A DNA stretch of 36,670 nucleotides, from NCBI RefSeq assembly GCF_016213215.1, contig NZ_JACRAW010000144.1, forward strand, positions 1 to 36,670, in the 5' to 3' direction. This stretch comes from Bradyrhizobium sp. GTDB lineage: Bacteria; Pseudomonadota; Alphaproteobacteria; Rhizobiales; Xanthobacteraceae. The position numbers and the translations under genes were made by a program. The first letter of the stretch is position 1; every line of letters begins with the position of its first letter. The notes under the pieces are model-generated. The model saw only the letters and a list, made by a program, of their open reading frames with translations. It did no database searches and had not been told where the DNA came from. Shown here in pieces: positions 7,515-15,930 of the stretch.

Positions 7515-8456
7515 ATGAAAAGCTATCTCGTATTCTGCTTGCTGCTGGTGGTGACGGCGGCCTCCGCACAGAGCCTGCTGCCCTTGCCGCAACGCCCCGG
7601 CAACGACGTCCTGAGAACAGGGCTGAGCGATGCCGACGATTCGGCCGACGCGGCCGTTTCGGATGCGGCCCGGTTATGCGACCAGGTGTCGTTTTCACGG
7701 AACCTCAAATATGGCGAGAGCGAGCTGAACGTTCTGGATGTCGCGACGATGGAGGCCGCGACGGGGATGTTGCGTCCCATTCTTCTGCTTGTCGCCGGCG
7801 AAAACTTCACCGGCGATGGCGACTCCGCCGATGTTGCCCGGGATCTTGCCGACCAGACGATGTGCTTTGCCGCGCGTAACGGCATGGTCGGGGTGCGAAT
7901 GCGATATCGACTGGCGCCCGCCGCGCAATGGCCTTCGGGCACGAGGGATGTCGCGGCGGCGGCGTCCTGGATTCACCAGAATATCGATCTCTTCAACGGC
8001 GACGCCCGGCAGATCGTGGCGGTCGGCTACGCCGCTGGCGCTTATCATGTCGCAAGCCTGCTGGCGCACCCCGAATTCCAGGCCAGCGACTCCGATGTTG
8101 CGGCCGTCGTGCTCGTATCCGGCACGTACCGGCCGAGCGCGGACGGCGACGACGGCGAGAAGTCCTATTTCGGCACGGATGCCAGCCAATATGACAAGCA
8201 ATCGGTGTTCCCAGGCATTCTCACCATCGAAGAACCGATTGTGCTTGCCTGGGCCGCCGCTGATCCCGCGCGTCTCGTCGCGCAGGGCGAGCAATTCAAG
8301 GAGCAGCTCTGCGCCGCCGGACATTGCCCGCGCACGACAGTCCTGAGGAATCGCGACGGTCTGGCCTCCGTGTTCGGCCTCGACGGCTCTGCCGACAGCC
8401 TGGCCGAGCCGACGCTGCTGCTCGTGCGCCAGCTCGAAGCGCGCGGCCTGCCGTAG
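7515..8456 (+). CDS. exported alpha/beta-hydrolase-fold protein with the nucleophile serine replaced
   Basis: A 313-residue protein with a Sec-type signal peptide (residues 1-19, MKSYLVFCLLLVVTAASA) and an alpha/beta-hydrolase core of the BD-FAE/HSL type: YGESELNVLDV, RYRLAPAAQWPSGTRDV (the YRLAP strand), and a W-x-x-x-N helix. The nucleophile elbow, normally G-x-S-x-G, reads GYAAG at 171-175, so Ala173 stands in place of serine. Where related proteins, from memory, have a His-containing turn near the C-terminus, this one has LRNRDGLASV. Both changes point to a non-hydrolytic, perhaps binding, protein. The reading frame is otherwise intact and codon use matches the neighbours, so it does not look like a decaying gene. 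Confidence 0.8.
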   Translation: MKSYLVFCLLLVVTAASAQSLLPLPQRPGNDVLRTGLSDADDSADAAVSDAARLCDQVSFSRNLKYGESELNVLDVATMEAATGMLRPILLLVAGENFTGDGDSADVARDLADQTMCFAARNGMVGVRMRYRLAPAAQWPSGTRDVAAAASWIHQNIDLFNGDARQIVAVGYAAGAYHVASLLAHPEFQASDSDVAAVVLVSGTYRPSADGDDGEKSYFGTDASQYDKQSVFPGILTIEEPIVLAWAAADPARLVAQGEQFKEQLCAAGHCPRTTVLRNRDGLASVFGLDGSADSLAEPTLLLVRQLEARGLP

Positions 8457-8525
8457 CGTCGAGCGTTGGCTGCTTGGGCGCGGACTTTTCGCGTTCCGAT
8501 AAGCTCCTCCGCGCGGTCAGCTTTC

Positions 8526-9671
8526 TCAAGCCGCGTCAGTCGCGTCCATTTCGGCCAGGGTCTTGCGCAAGTGCCGCAGGGCGGGCGTCACGATGGCCAC
8601 GAAGATCGTCTCGCGAAGCCGGCGATCGGCATCCGAGCCCAGGATGTAGCCCTTGGCGCCGGCGTGCATCATCGCGGAGTTGGCGCATTCCATCGCCACG
8701 TCCCCGGCAGCCAGGCGGGCCTGATAGACCTGGCGCAGGTAGTCCTTCGAGGTTTCGAACGGCGTCTTGAGCAGTTCGACCACCGTCTTGACCATCCCGT
8801 CGACCTTCTCCGCGAAATAATCCTGCCGCATCGGCAGGTACTTGTTGACGTGAAGGTGGGTCTGATCGCACTCGTTCATGATGTTGATGCAGCCCTGGAT
8901 CTGGCCCAGCGCGATGCCAGCCTGCAACAGGAAGAAGGTCGGCTTGATCCTGGCCACGAACGGCCCGATTGGATCGGCAAGCACCATGGCGTCGGGCACG
9001 AACGCCTTGCGCACCTGCACGGTGTAGGTGCCGGAGCCTTCCAGGCAGATGAAGTGGACGTTCTGCGTGATCTTGACGGCTTCTCCGTCGACCTTCATCA
9101 CGCACATGATGCGGTGCTCGGGCTTGTCGACCAGTTCGAACGCCGTGCCGAGATAGTGACCGTCGCCAAGGTTGGAGACGTAGGGCAGAACGCCGGTCAC
9201 GACATAGCCGCCGTCGACCCGCTCGCCGCGCAACCGAAAGTTCTCGATGCCGTCCATGGCCTTGACGGGATTGGACATGGCCGAAGTTCCGAAGGCGGTC
9301 CCGCTCGCGATGAGAGGCTGCAGGCTTTCGCGCAGCGCGGTGTTCTCGCTCATTTCGAGATACCATCCGAACGCGTTCTGCAGCCACATCAGGAACGAGG
9401 TGCAACCGCAATGCTCGCCCGAAACGGCCATCGCCTCGATCGTCGTGAGGATTTCGCGCTCGCGACTATAGCCGAACCCTTGCAGATGCTGCGCGAATGC
9501 GCCGGCGGCGCCCAGCTTGCGAAGCGTTTCGATCGGATAGAGTCCCTGATCCACTTCGCGCGCAAGAACGCGGATGTGGTTGTCCGAGAGCGCGCGGCAG
9601 GCCGCCAGCAACTCCTCTCGGCTTGCCGGCGCCGACGGCGTGGCGGGAGCATCAGCGGAAAATTCAAGCAT
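8526..9671 (-). CDS. acyl-CoA dehydrogenase-family flavoprotein
   Basis: A 381-residue protein matching the acyl-CoA dehydrogenase/DszC-like monooxygenase superfamily: an N-terminal helical domain with TIEAMAVSGEHCGCTSFLMW, a middle beta domain containing AFGTSAMSNPVKAMDG and VTGVLPYVSNLGDGHYLGT, and a C-terminal four-helix bundle with a QARLAAGDVAMECANSAM segment and a GSDADRRLRETIF helix. The ATG at 9671 follows AAGGA. I cannot point to the catalytic Glu of true acyl-CoA dehydrogenases with confidence, so a flavin monooxygenase-like or other role is possible. No partner electron-transfer or flavin reductase gene adjoins it. Confidence 0.8.
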   Translation of the reverse strand: MLEFSADAPATPSAPASREELLAACRALSDNHIRVLAREVDQGLYPIETLRKLGAAGAFAQHLQGFGYSREREILTTIEAMAVSGEHCGCTSFLMWLQNAFGWYLEMSENTALRESLQPLIASGTAFGTSAMSNPVKAMDGIENFRLRGERVDGGYVVTGVLPYVSNLGDGHYLGTAFELVDKPEHRIMCVMKVDGEAVKITQNVHFICLEGSGTYTVQVRKAFVPDAMVLADPIGPFVARIKPTFFLLQAGIALGQIQGCINIMNECDQTHLHVNKYLPMRQDYFAEKVDGMVKTVVELLKTPFETSKDYLRQVYQARLAAGDVAMECANSAMMHAGAKGYILGSDADRRLRETIFVAIVTPALRHLRKTLAEMDATDAA

Positions 9672-10218
9672 GGTGCAATCCTTCGAATTCCAGCTGCGCC
9701 GTGTTCAGGGAGGCGCGCAGCGCGTGTTGAGCAAATTCACGCACCTTCGCCCGGCTCGCGAACGGCGTGCATCTATGCATGAAGCGTAGTTGGGGAGTTC
9801 CGCGCCTGCATTTGCGCGGGATCAATCGCGCCGAGCGGCGGCTGCTGAAATTACTCGCACGATTTTGCCTGATTGGGCAGCAAGGCGAACAAAGCTTGCG
9901 CAATCACCATCTGGCGCCCTGGCGCAGCGAATGGCGCGCCTCTGCGTTCAATTGCGCCGATTCATCCTTATATCGTAATATTTTCATGGGATGCTGTCGC
10001 CTCGGACGTCACCGTACGTCAATGGCGGTGCTGCGCGCTTCGAGCCAAGACACGCGATCGGCAAGACTGCGTCCCGTTGCCGCATCGGGCCGGCGATGGG
10101 CGCGGTCGAACGACCTTTGAAGCCGCGCGTCAGATGCAAGGAAACTACGCACGCACATCCTCAAGGACGCGTGCGAACGCGTCTTCTGCGCATTGTGGTG
10201 CGGGCGTCAATCGCTCAG
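9672..10218. other. gene-free stretch
   Basis: I find no convincing gene. Short frames lack a Shine-Dalgarno and have no recognisable motif. The AT-rich patch at about 9960-9985 (TTATATCGTAATATTTTC) stands out against the GC-rich background and could be a promoter for the flavoprotein gene on the minus strand, although it is nearly 300 bases from that start codon. Confidence 0.4.
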
Positions 10219-11643
10219 TCAGTGCTCGACACCAGGAAGCTCAACGGTCCCAACAACCCCAGCCACAGGAGCAACAGGTCCATCTGCATCGATGCGCTCC
10301 GACTTCCCCAACGTGTGGCGCACAAGATGGGCCAGTTCCGGTCGCGGGGTCCGCGGCGCGCCCCGCCCGAGCCGGGCCTCGCTCTGGCGCAGCATGGCAC
10401 CATCCAGCCGGCCGTGGCGCGATGCATCCAGCGCGCAGGCGAACAGCCGGTAGAACTGCGATCCGTCGATGGCGACCAGGAGCAGGTCGACGCCCGCGTT
10501 CAGCGCTTCCGTGACCGCGGTACAGACATCGTGCTGGTAGATCGCACCCATCACGAGATCGTCGGTCATGACGATGCCCTGGTAGTTCCACTCGTTGCGG
10601 ATGATACCGTCCACGACGCGCTTGGAATGGGAGGCGGGACGCGCCGGATCGATCGCGCTGAGCGTCACGTGTCCGATCATGAGCTGCGCGTTCGAACTTG
10701 CCAGCACTTCCCGGAACGGACGCCAGTCGGCGGCTTCCAGTTGCGCCTGCGGCGTGTCGAGCTCGGCGCTGAAATGGTGGGTATCGGCGCGAACGCGCCC
10801 CAAGCCCGGAAAATGCTTCACCGTGGCGCTGACACCGGATCCCTGAAGACCGCTGACATAGGCCTGGGCAAGCTCGCTGACGACGCGGGGATCGGCCGAA
10901 ATCGCGCGCTGGCCGATCAGCGTGTTGAAATCGAGCCGGGTGCGCCCTTCAGGCCGCAGGTCGAGCACCGGAGCGAGATTGAGATTGACGCCGAGCGCCG
11001 CCAGCTCCCGTCCGTGAATGCGACCGAACGCTTGGGCCTTCTCTTCGCGATCGTCGGGCGGAAGCTCCGCCAGCGTCGCCAGCGCCGGCAACCTTGTCAG
11101 GGGCGGCGACAGATGGCCGACGATACCGCCCTCCTGATCGGCGGCGACGAACAATGGCGGCAAGCTCGCGGCGCGCCTGATGTCCTGAAGCGCCGAGATT
11201 TCGTCTCTCAGCGCCTCCGCACTCCTTCCACGGATGTTGTGTCCGGTGATGTAGATGCCGCCGATCAGCCCCGTCTGGGCGAGCAGCGCGACCTCGGAGA
11301 ACGAAGTGTAGCCGACCATGAAGTGCGGCCCCAGCTTCCGCACCTGTACGGGATCGGCCCGCAGCACTACGCGCTTCGTCTGCTCGAATGAAAGATGGCC
11401 GCACAGCAAAAGGAGCGGCGGCAGGCACCACACCACGATCGCCAGCTTGCCGAGATGTCCCTGCCGCCACCAGGAGCGCCAGAGCAGGCCGGCGAGAACC
11501 ACGATGCTGGCGAGGATGATCGTGGTGTTTCCCACGCCCCGCAGCATCATCAGATAAGGCTGATTCTTGTTCGCGGCGATCAGCGCAAGAACCAGTCCGA
11601 AAGAGAAGAGCAGGACGTAAGCGATGCGGTTGCCGGATTTCAT
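10219..11643 (-). CDS. membrane-anchored glycoside hydrolase family 3 (NagZ-like) protein
   Basis: A 474-residue protein. The first 85 residues hold three hydrophobic helices (about 6-25, 38-55, 65-84), followed by a GH3 barrel like NagZ (beta-N-acetylhexosaminidase). Seen: AADQEGG (168-173), LNLAPVLDL, KHFPGLG (276-282), and the Asp-Thr-His dyad D287/H289, which is the unusual acid/base of NagZ-type GH3 enzymes. The nucleophile Asp lies in VMTDDLVMGA (361-362), followed by a NAGVDLLLVA strand. NagZ itself is soluble, cytoplasmic and about 340 residues. Three helices with an inside N-terminus would put this catalytic domain in the periplasm. The gene is divergent from the DUF4173-creBC-like operon. 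There is no strong ribosome site. Confidence 0.88.
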   Translation of the reverse strand: MKSGNRIAYVLLFSFGLVLALIAANKNQPYLMMLRGVGNTTIILASIVVLAGLLWRSWWRQGHLGKLAIVVWCLPPLLLLCGHLSFEQTKRVVLRADPVQVRKLGPHFMVGYTSFSEVALLAQTGLIGGIYITGHNIRGRSAEALRDEISALQDIRRAASLPPLFVAADQEGGIVGHLSPPLTRLPALATLAELPPDDREEKAQAFGRIHGRELAALGVNLNLAPVLDLRPEGRTRLDFNTLIGQRAISADPRVVSELAQAYVSGLQGSGVSATVKHFPGLGRVRADTHHFSAELDTPQAQLEAADWRPFREVLASSNAQLMIGHVTLSAIDPARPASHSKRVVDGIIRNEWNYQGIVMTDDLVMGAIYQHDVCTAVTEALNAGVDLLLVAIDGSQFYRLFACALDASRHGRLDGAMLRQSEARLGRGAPRTPRPELAHLVRHTLGKSERIDADGPVAPVAGVVGTVELPGVEH

Positions 11644-11718
11644 GGGTGCGACCGTGCGTGTTGATGCGATGTCATTGCCCTATCAAACCGGCGCTCCAAG
11701 CGCGAGATGCCAGAACGC

Positions 11719-11738
11719 ATCTGCACGGAATCTGCACG
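11719..11738 (+). promoter_or_regulatory. cre-tag-like direct repeat, possible CreB-type operator
   Basis: ATCTGCACG occurs at 11719-11727 and again at 11730-11738, an 11-base period. The core TGCAC-N6-TGCAC has the same spacing as the CreB cre tag of Escherichia coli (TTCAC-N6-TTCAC), differing at one base per half-site. One more TGCAC lies at 11776-11780. The site sits between the divergent GH3 and DUF4173-creBC-like genes. OmpR-family regulators typically bind direct repeats one helical turn apart. Binding is inferred, not shown. Confidence 0.5.
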
Positions 11739-11832
11739 AAACTCCTGAACTCGTGTAGACGACTTTCCCGAGATTTGCACACCGACCGGTCAAGCTTGCC
11801 CCGTTCAGCATCACAGAAGGTATTTTTGAAAG

Positions 11833-13317
11833 ATGACAAGCATCGCTTCGCCGGCGCCTGACACCCAATCCGTCGAGATCGCTCCGCGCTGGTTCAAGCT
11901 CGCAATCGCGCTCGTGCTGGCTGCGCTTGCCGACTGGCTGTTTTATGGTGAACGCGTCGGAATATCGGTCGTCGTTTTCGCGATCGCGCTGGTATTGGGT
12001 TCGCTGCTCGCCAATTTTGCAGCGCTGAGCCGAAGCCGCGCCGCGCTCGGCGCGGTTGTCATCGTCGCCGGCCTGGTGCCGGCCGTGGAAGAAGTCAATG
12101 CCGCTTCGCTCGTGATCCTCATCCTCGCGCTCGGCATTGCCCTGATCGTGACCATCGATCCTGCTCCGGTCCGACTCGGTGAACGGGCTGCGGCGCTGCT
12201 CGACCTCTTCCTGGTCGGCCCGTTCCGGTTCTTCCGGGACGCACCGCGGGCATTCCATCTCCCCGCGCTGGCCAGCGGCCTTGTCGTCTGGCTGGTGCCG
12301 GCGCTGCTCGGGACGATATTCATCTGCCTGTTCGTGGCGGCCAATCCGGTGCTGGAAAAATGGATTCAGCTGTTCAACCCGGGTGAAGTCGCTTCCCAGG
12401 TCAGCGTCGGACGAACTCTGTTCTGGATCGTCGCAATGGCGCTGGTGTGGCCGTTCATCCATCTCTGGCGGCGGGCCATGGTAGCCTCCTCACCGGACCC
12501 GGACGGGCCGGACGCGCAAACCGCGGCCCGATCGTCCGGCATCGCGCTCCTCGGGGCACCCACGATCCTGCGCTCGCTGATCCTGTTCAACCTCTTGTTT
12601 GCGGTGCAGACGGCGCTCGATGCGGCCTATCTGTGGGGCAACGCAACGCTTCCGGCCGACGTCACCTATGCATCGTATGCCCATCGCGGCGCCTATCCTC
12701 TCATTGCCACCGCCCTGCTCGCTGCGGGCTTCGTCCTGGTTGCGATGCGGCCCGGCGGCCCCGCAGAGAAGTCCAGCGTGATACGCTGGCTCGTCTATCT
12801 CTGGGTAGCGCAGAACGTGATGATGGTCGCCTCCTCCATTCTTCGTCTGGATATCTACGTACAGATCTATCTTTTGACCTATTGGCGCATTGCCGCCTTC
12901 ATCTGGATGATGCTCGTCGCCATCGGACTCCTGTTGATCCTCGCCCGCATCGCGCTCAACCGCTCGAACGAATGGCTGATCAGGGCAAACCTGATCACGC
13001 TGACAGCTGTGATTTATGTTTCATCGCTCGTGAACTTTGCCTCCATCATCGCCGACTACAATGTCAGCCACAGCCGCGAAGTGTCGGGCAAGGGCGTGCA
13101 GATGGATACCTACTACCTCTCCCAGCTGGGGCCCCAAGCCTTGCCTGCGATGGAAAAGGCAATGCAGATTCAAACTGTCGAATCGCACCTCGTTTCGCGC
13201 CGGGATTCGCTCCTGGACGAACACCGGCGAGACATGGTGTCCTGGCGGACCTGGGGCTTCCGGAGCTGGCGCCTCCAGCACTACCTGGACACCCAGAAGA
13301 ACGCCGCGACAGGGTGA
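11833..13317 (+). CDS. polytopic membrane protein, DUF4153/DUF4173 type
   Basis: A 494-residue inner-membrane protein with about ten to twelve hydrophobic helices spread from residue 20 to about 410, and a final soluble tail of about 80 residues containing VSGKGVQMDTYYLSQLGP and ending WRTWGFRSWRLQHYLD. The general organisation and the tail match the DUF4153/DUF4173 group, whose biochemical role is not known. The stop is 15 bases before the response-regulator start and the three genes run in one direction, so it is very probably cotranscribed with the two-component system. That suggests it senses with, or responds to, that system, as CreD accompanies CreBC in enterobacteria (analogy only). 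Confidence 0.8.
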   Translation: MTSIASPAPDTQSVEIAPRWFKLAIALVLAALADWLFYGERVGISVVVFAIALVLGSLLANFAALSRSRAALGAVVIVAGLVPAVEEVNAASLVILILALGIALIVTIDPAPVRLGERAAALLDLFLVGPFRFFRDAPRAFHLPALASGLVVWLVPALLGTIFICLFVAANPVLEKWIQLFNPGEVASQVSVGRTLFWIVAMALVWPFIHLWRRAMVASSPDPDGPDAQTAARSSGIALLGAPTILRSLILFNLLFAVQTALDAAYLWGNATLPADVTYASYAHRGAYPLIATALLAAGFVLVAMRPGGPAEKSSVIRWLVYLWVAQNVMMVASSILRLDIYVQIYLLTYWRIAAFIWMMLVAIGLLLILARIALNRSNEWLIRANLITLTAVIYVSSLVNFASIIADYNVSHSREVSGKGVQMDTYYLSQLGPQALPAMEKAMQIQTVESHLVSRRDSLLDEHRRDMVSWRTWGFRSWRLQHYLDTQKNAATG

Positions 13318-13332
13318 CGGCCGGAGCGACGT

Positions 13333-14037
13333 TTGACCCACCGTATTCTCATTGTCGACGACGACCTGCACATTCGCGAGGTCATTCGCGTGGCGCTCAA
13401 AAAGGCCGGCATGATCGTGGTCGAGGCGCGCGACGGCAAGGAAGCGCTGACCCGCTTTGCCAGCGACCGGCCCGACCTCATCGTCCTCGATATCGGCATG
13501 CCGGAATTCGACGGGCTGGACGTGTGCCGGGAGGTGCGCAAGACCTCCGACGTTCCGATCCTGTTCCTGTCGGCGCGCGACGAAGAAATCGACCGCGTGC
13601 TGGGGCTCGAGATCGGCGGCGACGATTACGTGACCAAGCCATTCAGCCCGCGCGAGCTCGTCGCCCGCGTCAACGTCATCCTGCGCCGGATCAGCCCGCG
13701 CGGCCCGGATTCCAAGGCCGACTCTGCGACTCTCGCGCAGGGAAGCCTGTCGGTCGACCCCGAGCAGCACGTCGCACTTTTCGCGGGCACGCCGCTCAAG
13801 CTGACGGCGATCGAATTCGGCTTCCTGCGCGCCATGCTGACGAGGCCCACGGCGGTGTTCAGCCGCGAGCAGCTGATGAGGGCGGCCTATCAGCTGAACA
13901 TCCAGGTCTCGGACCGCACCATCGACAGCCACATCCGCAACATCCGCGCCAAGCTCGCCGCCGCCAATTGCAACAGCGTCATCGAGACCGTTCACGGGGT
14001 CGGCTTCAAGTTAGGGCGATGCGAGCCGCAGGCATGA
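13333..14037 (+). CDS. OmpR-family response regulator, CreB-like
   Basis: A 234-residue regulator with an N-terminal receiver and C-terminal winged helix. The TTG start at 13333 is preceded by CCGGAGCG. Receiver residues: D9-D11 acidic cluster in LIVDDD, phosphoacceptor D53 in VLDIGMPEFDG, S80, and K102 in VTKPFSPRE. The run LSARDEEIDRVLGLEIGGDD closely resembles the equivalent part of CreB. The DNA-binding half contains LKLTAIEFGFLRAML and VSDRTIDSHIRNIRAKL. The gene overlaps the kinase gene by ATGA. The likely target is the direct repeat at 11719-11738 and hence its own operon and the divergent GH3 gene. Confidence 0.92.
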   Translation: MTHRILIVDDDLHIREVIRVALKKAGMIVVEARDGKEALTRFASDRPDLIVLDIGMPEFDGLDVCREVRKTSDVPILFLSARDEEIDRVLGLEIGGDDYVTKPFSPRELVARVNVILRRISPRGPDSKADSATLAQGSLSVDPEQHVALFAGTPLKLTAIEFGFLRAMLTRPTAVFSREQLMRAAYQLNIQVSDRTIDSHIRNIRAKLAAANCNSVIETVHGVGFKLGRCEPQA

Positions 14038-15635
14038 TCAGCGTCGGCGCGCCCCGGAAGTGGCGCCCCTCCCTCGGGCTCGTCATCTTCACCGTGCTGG
14101 CCACGGTCGTCGTCCTGCCCCTGGTCGGGCTGTTTTTCTTCCGCCTCTACGACAACCAGCTCATCCGTCAGACGCAGGCGGAGCTGATCGCGCAGAGCCG
14201 GGTGCTTGCCGCGATCTACGCCCGGGAAGTGCTGGCCCGCCTCGACAGCGGGATCGGGCTCGGCGCCGAGGTCCCGCCCGGCGCCTTGCCGGATCCGGGC
14301 GAACCCGTGACGCCGATCCGCCCCGCGCTCGATCTTCTCACGGGCGATGATCTGTTGCGGCGGCGACCCGACGCGCTGCCGGCAAAAGCGCCGGCGGAGC
14401 GGGCCTATATCGAGATCGGCGCGCACCTGACGCCCATCATCCGCGAGACGCAGAAGGTGACGCTGGCCGGCTTCAGGATCCTCGATCCGCATGGCGTCGT
14501 GATCGCCGGACGCCAGGAAGTCGGGCAATCGCTCGCGCATATCGAGGAGGTCGCCACCGCGCTGCACGGACAATACGGCGCGGCGCTGCGGATCCGCGTG
14601 CCCGACAGGCCCCCGCCGCCGATCTACTCGATCAGCCGCGGCGTCGGCGTTCACGTGTTCTCCGCCATGCCGGTGATTGTCAGCAACCGCGTTGCCGGCG
14701 TGATCTACACCTCGCGAACGCCGAGCAATATCTTCGACCTGCTCTATCAGGAGCGCGGCAAGTTCATCATGGCGGCGCTTGCCGTCGTTCTGGCAACCCT
14801 CATCATCGGCCTGGTGTTTTCCCGAACCATCACGCGGCCGATGCTCGAGCTGATCGACCGCGCGGCGCGGATCGGCAAGGGCGACCGCGAGGCGTTCCTG
14901 CCCATGCGGCACTACGGCACGCGCGAATTTGCCCTGCTCTCGGACAGCTTTCTAGGCATGGCCGAGCAGCTGGCGCGGCGCTCGGACTACATCGCCAGCT
15001 TTTCGGCGCACCTCACCCACGAGCTCAAATCGCCGCTGACCTCGATCAAGGGCGCGGCCGAGCTGCTGCTGGATTCGCTGCAGAGCAAGTCGCACGAGCT
15101 GACTCCCGCCGAGCAGAAGACCTTCCTGTCGAACATCCTCAAAGATGCCGAGCGTCTCGAGGCGATGGCCCAGCGGCTTCGCGAGCTGGCGCGCGCCGAG
15201 GGCCTGCCGCAGAACGAGCGGAGCGAGCCGGGAGCGGTGATCGACGATCTCAAGCGGCGCTTTCCGAACGTCTCCATCTCGGCGACCGGCAGCCTCGATC
15301 GGCCCATTGCCATGTCGAGCGAAAAGACCCTGATCGTGCTGTCGCATCTCGTCGACAACGCGATCCGGCACCGTGCCAGGAACGTGCGGATCGAGGCGAG
15401 CGAGGAAAGAACGGCAGTCCGACTGACCGTCAGCAATGACGGCGATCCGGTATCGGAATCGAACCGGGAGAAGATCTTCGACGCCTTCTTCACCACCCGC
15501 CGCGATGCCGGCGGCACCGGAATGGGTCTTGCGATCGTGCGCGCCGTCATGATGAGCCACGGCGGCACGATCCGGCTGCTGGCGACCGACGCGGGCGCGT
15601 GTTTCGAGCTGCAATTCCCGGCGGGAGGAGAATGA
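14034..15635 (+). CDS. sensor histidine kinase, CreC-like
   Basis: Membrane sensor kinase of 533 residues. The start at 14034 forms a classic ATGA overlap with the regulator stop; an in-frame ATG at 14019 is the alternative. Topology: TM1 about 16-38, a periplasmic domain of about 200 residues, TM2 about 245-264, then HAMP. The dimerisation box is AHLTHELKSPLTSIKGAAEL with phosphoaccepting His329, very like CreC (LTHELKSPL). ATPase motifs: N box HLVDNAIRHRARNV, F box KIFDAFF, G box GGTGMGLAIVRAVM. The frame is open for about 1.5 kb further upstream, but that part only mirrors the preceding genes. The 3' end has two decayed copies downstream (16783-16819 and 18413-18600). Confidence 0.92.
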   Translation: MISVGAPRKWRPSLGLVIFTVLATVVVLPLVGLFFFRLYDNQLIRQTQAELIAQSRVLAAIYAREVLARLDSGIGLGAEVPPGALPDPGEPVTPIRPALDLLTGDDLLRRRPDALPAKAPAERAYIEIGAHLTPIIRETQKVTLAGFRILDPHGVVIAGRQEVGQSLAHIEEVATALHGQYGAALRIRVPDRPPPPIYSISRGVGVHVFSAMPVIVSNRVAGVIYTSRTPSNIFDLLYQERGKFIMAALAVVLATLIIGLVFSRTITRPMLELIDRAARIGKGDREAFLPMRHYGTREFALLSDSFLGMAEQLARRSDYIASFSAHLTHELKSPLTSIKGAAELLLDSLQSKSHELTPAEQKTFLSNILKDAERLEAMAQRLRELARAEGLPQNERSEPGAVIDDLKRRFPNVSISATGSLDRPIAMSSEKTLIVLSHLVDNAIRHRARNVRIEASEERTAVRLTVSNDGDPVSESNREKIFDAFFTTRRDAGGTGMGLAIVRAVMMSHGGTIRLLATDAGACFELQFPAGGE

Positions 15636-15659
15636 AGGGTGCGGTTTCCGGGCTAATCG

Positions 15660-15870
15660 ACGAGAGCGCGCCGCGGCTGATAAGGTGGGCACTGCTATAC
15701 CCGAATCGCAGACCGGGCATAATGATTGCCGCACCGTCGGCTGCGGATCGTGCGTTTGATGAAGGGCATTCCATGACGTCCGTTGCCCTTCCAGCGACCG
15801 GCAGAAAGCTGCCACTGCTTTACATCGCGGTGCTTGCCCGGCCGACAGCAACCACGTCCGCAACGCTGAT
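15660..15870 (-). repeat. possible dispersed repeat, ends uncertain
   Basis: No gene is convincing between the kinase stop and the parE remnant. Read on the minus strand, the stretch contains GGAATGCCCTTCATCAAACG, CACGATCCGCAGCCGACG and TGCCCGGTCTGCGATTCGGG, which I recall as a dispersed non-coding sequence in Bradyrhizobium genomes (memory only). It lies where the C-terminal part of ParE should be, so it may have replaced that end. Confidence 0.3.
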
Positions 15871-15930
15871 GGTTGCCGGTGTTTTCGCTGCGATGTACCT
15901 CGCAACTCCGGTCGGCCCTCGTTCTCACTG

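Noticed and set aside
9664..9780. Short minus-strand frame (MHRCTPFASRAK...) overlapping the start of the flavoprotein gene
   Set aside because: It has no ribosome site or recognisable sequence and probably only reflects the leader of that gene.
8466..9782. 438-codon open frame on the plus strand
   Set aside because: Antisense to the acyl-CoA-dehydrogenase-family gene, which has a ribosome site and family motifs.
9991..11391. 466-codon open frame on the plus strand
   Set aside because: Antisense to the GH3 gene; Arg/Gln/His-rich composition typical of a reverse reading.
12447..14033. Long N-terminal extension in frame with the histidine kinase (over 1000 codons in total)
   Set aside because: The extra part overlaps the DUF4173-type and response-regulator genes and is Arg/Pro/His-rich shadow sequence. 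The kinase starts with TM1 just after 14034.
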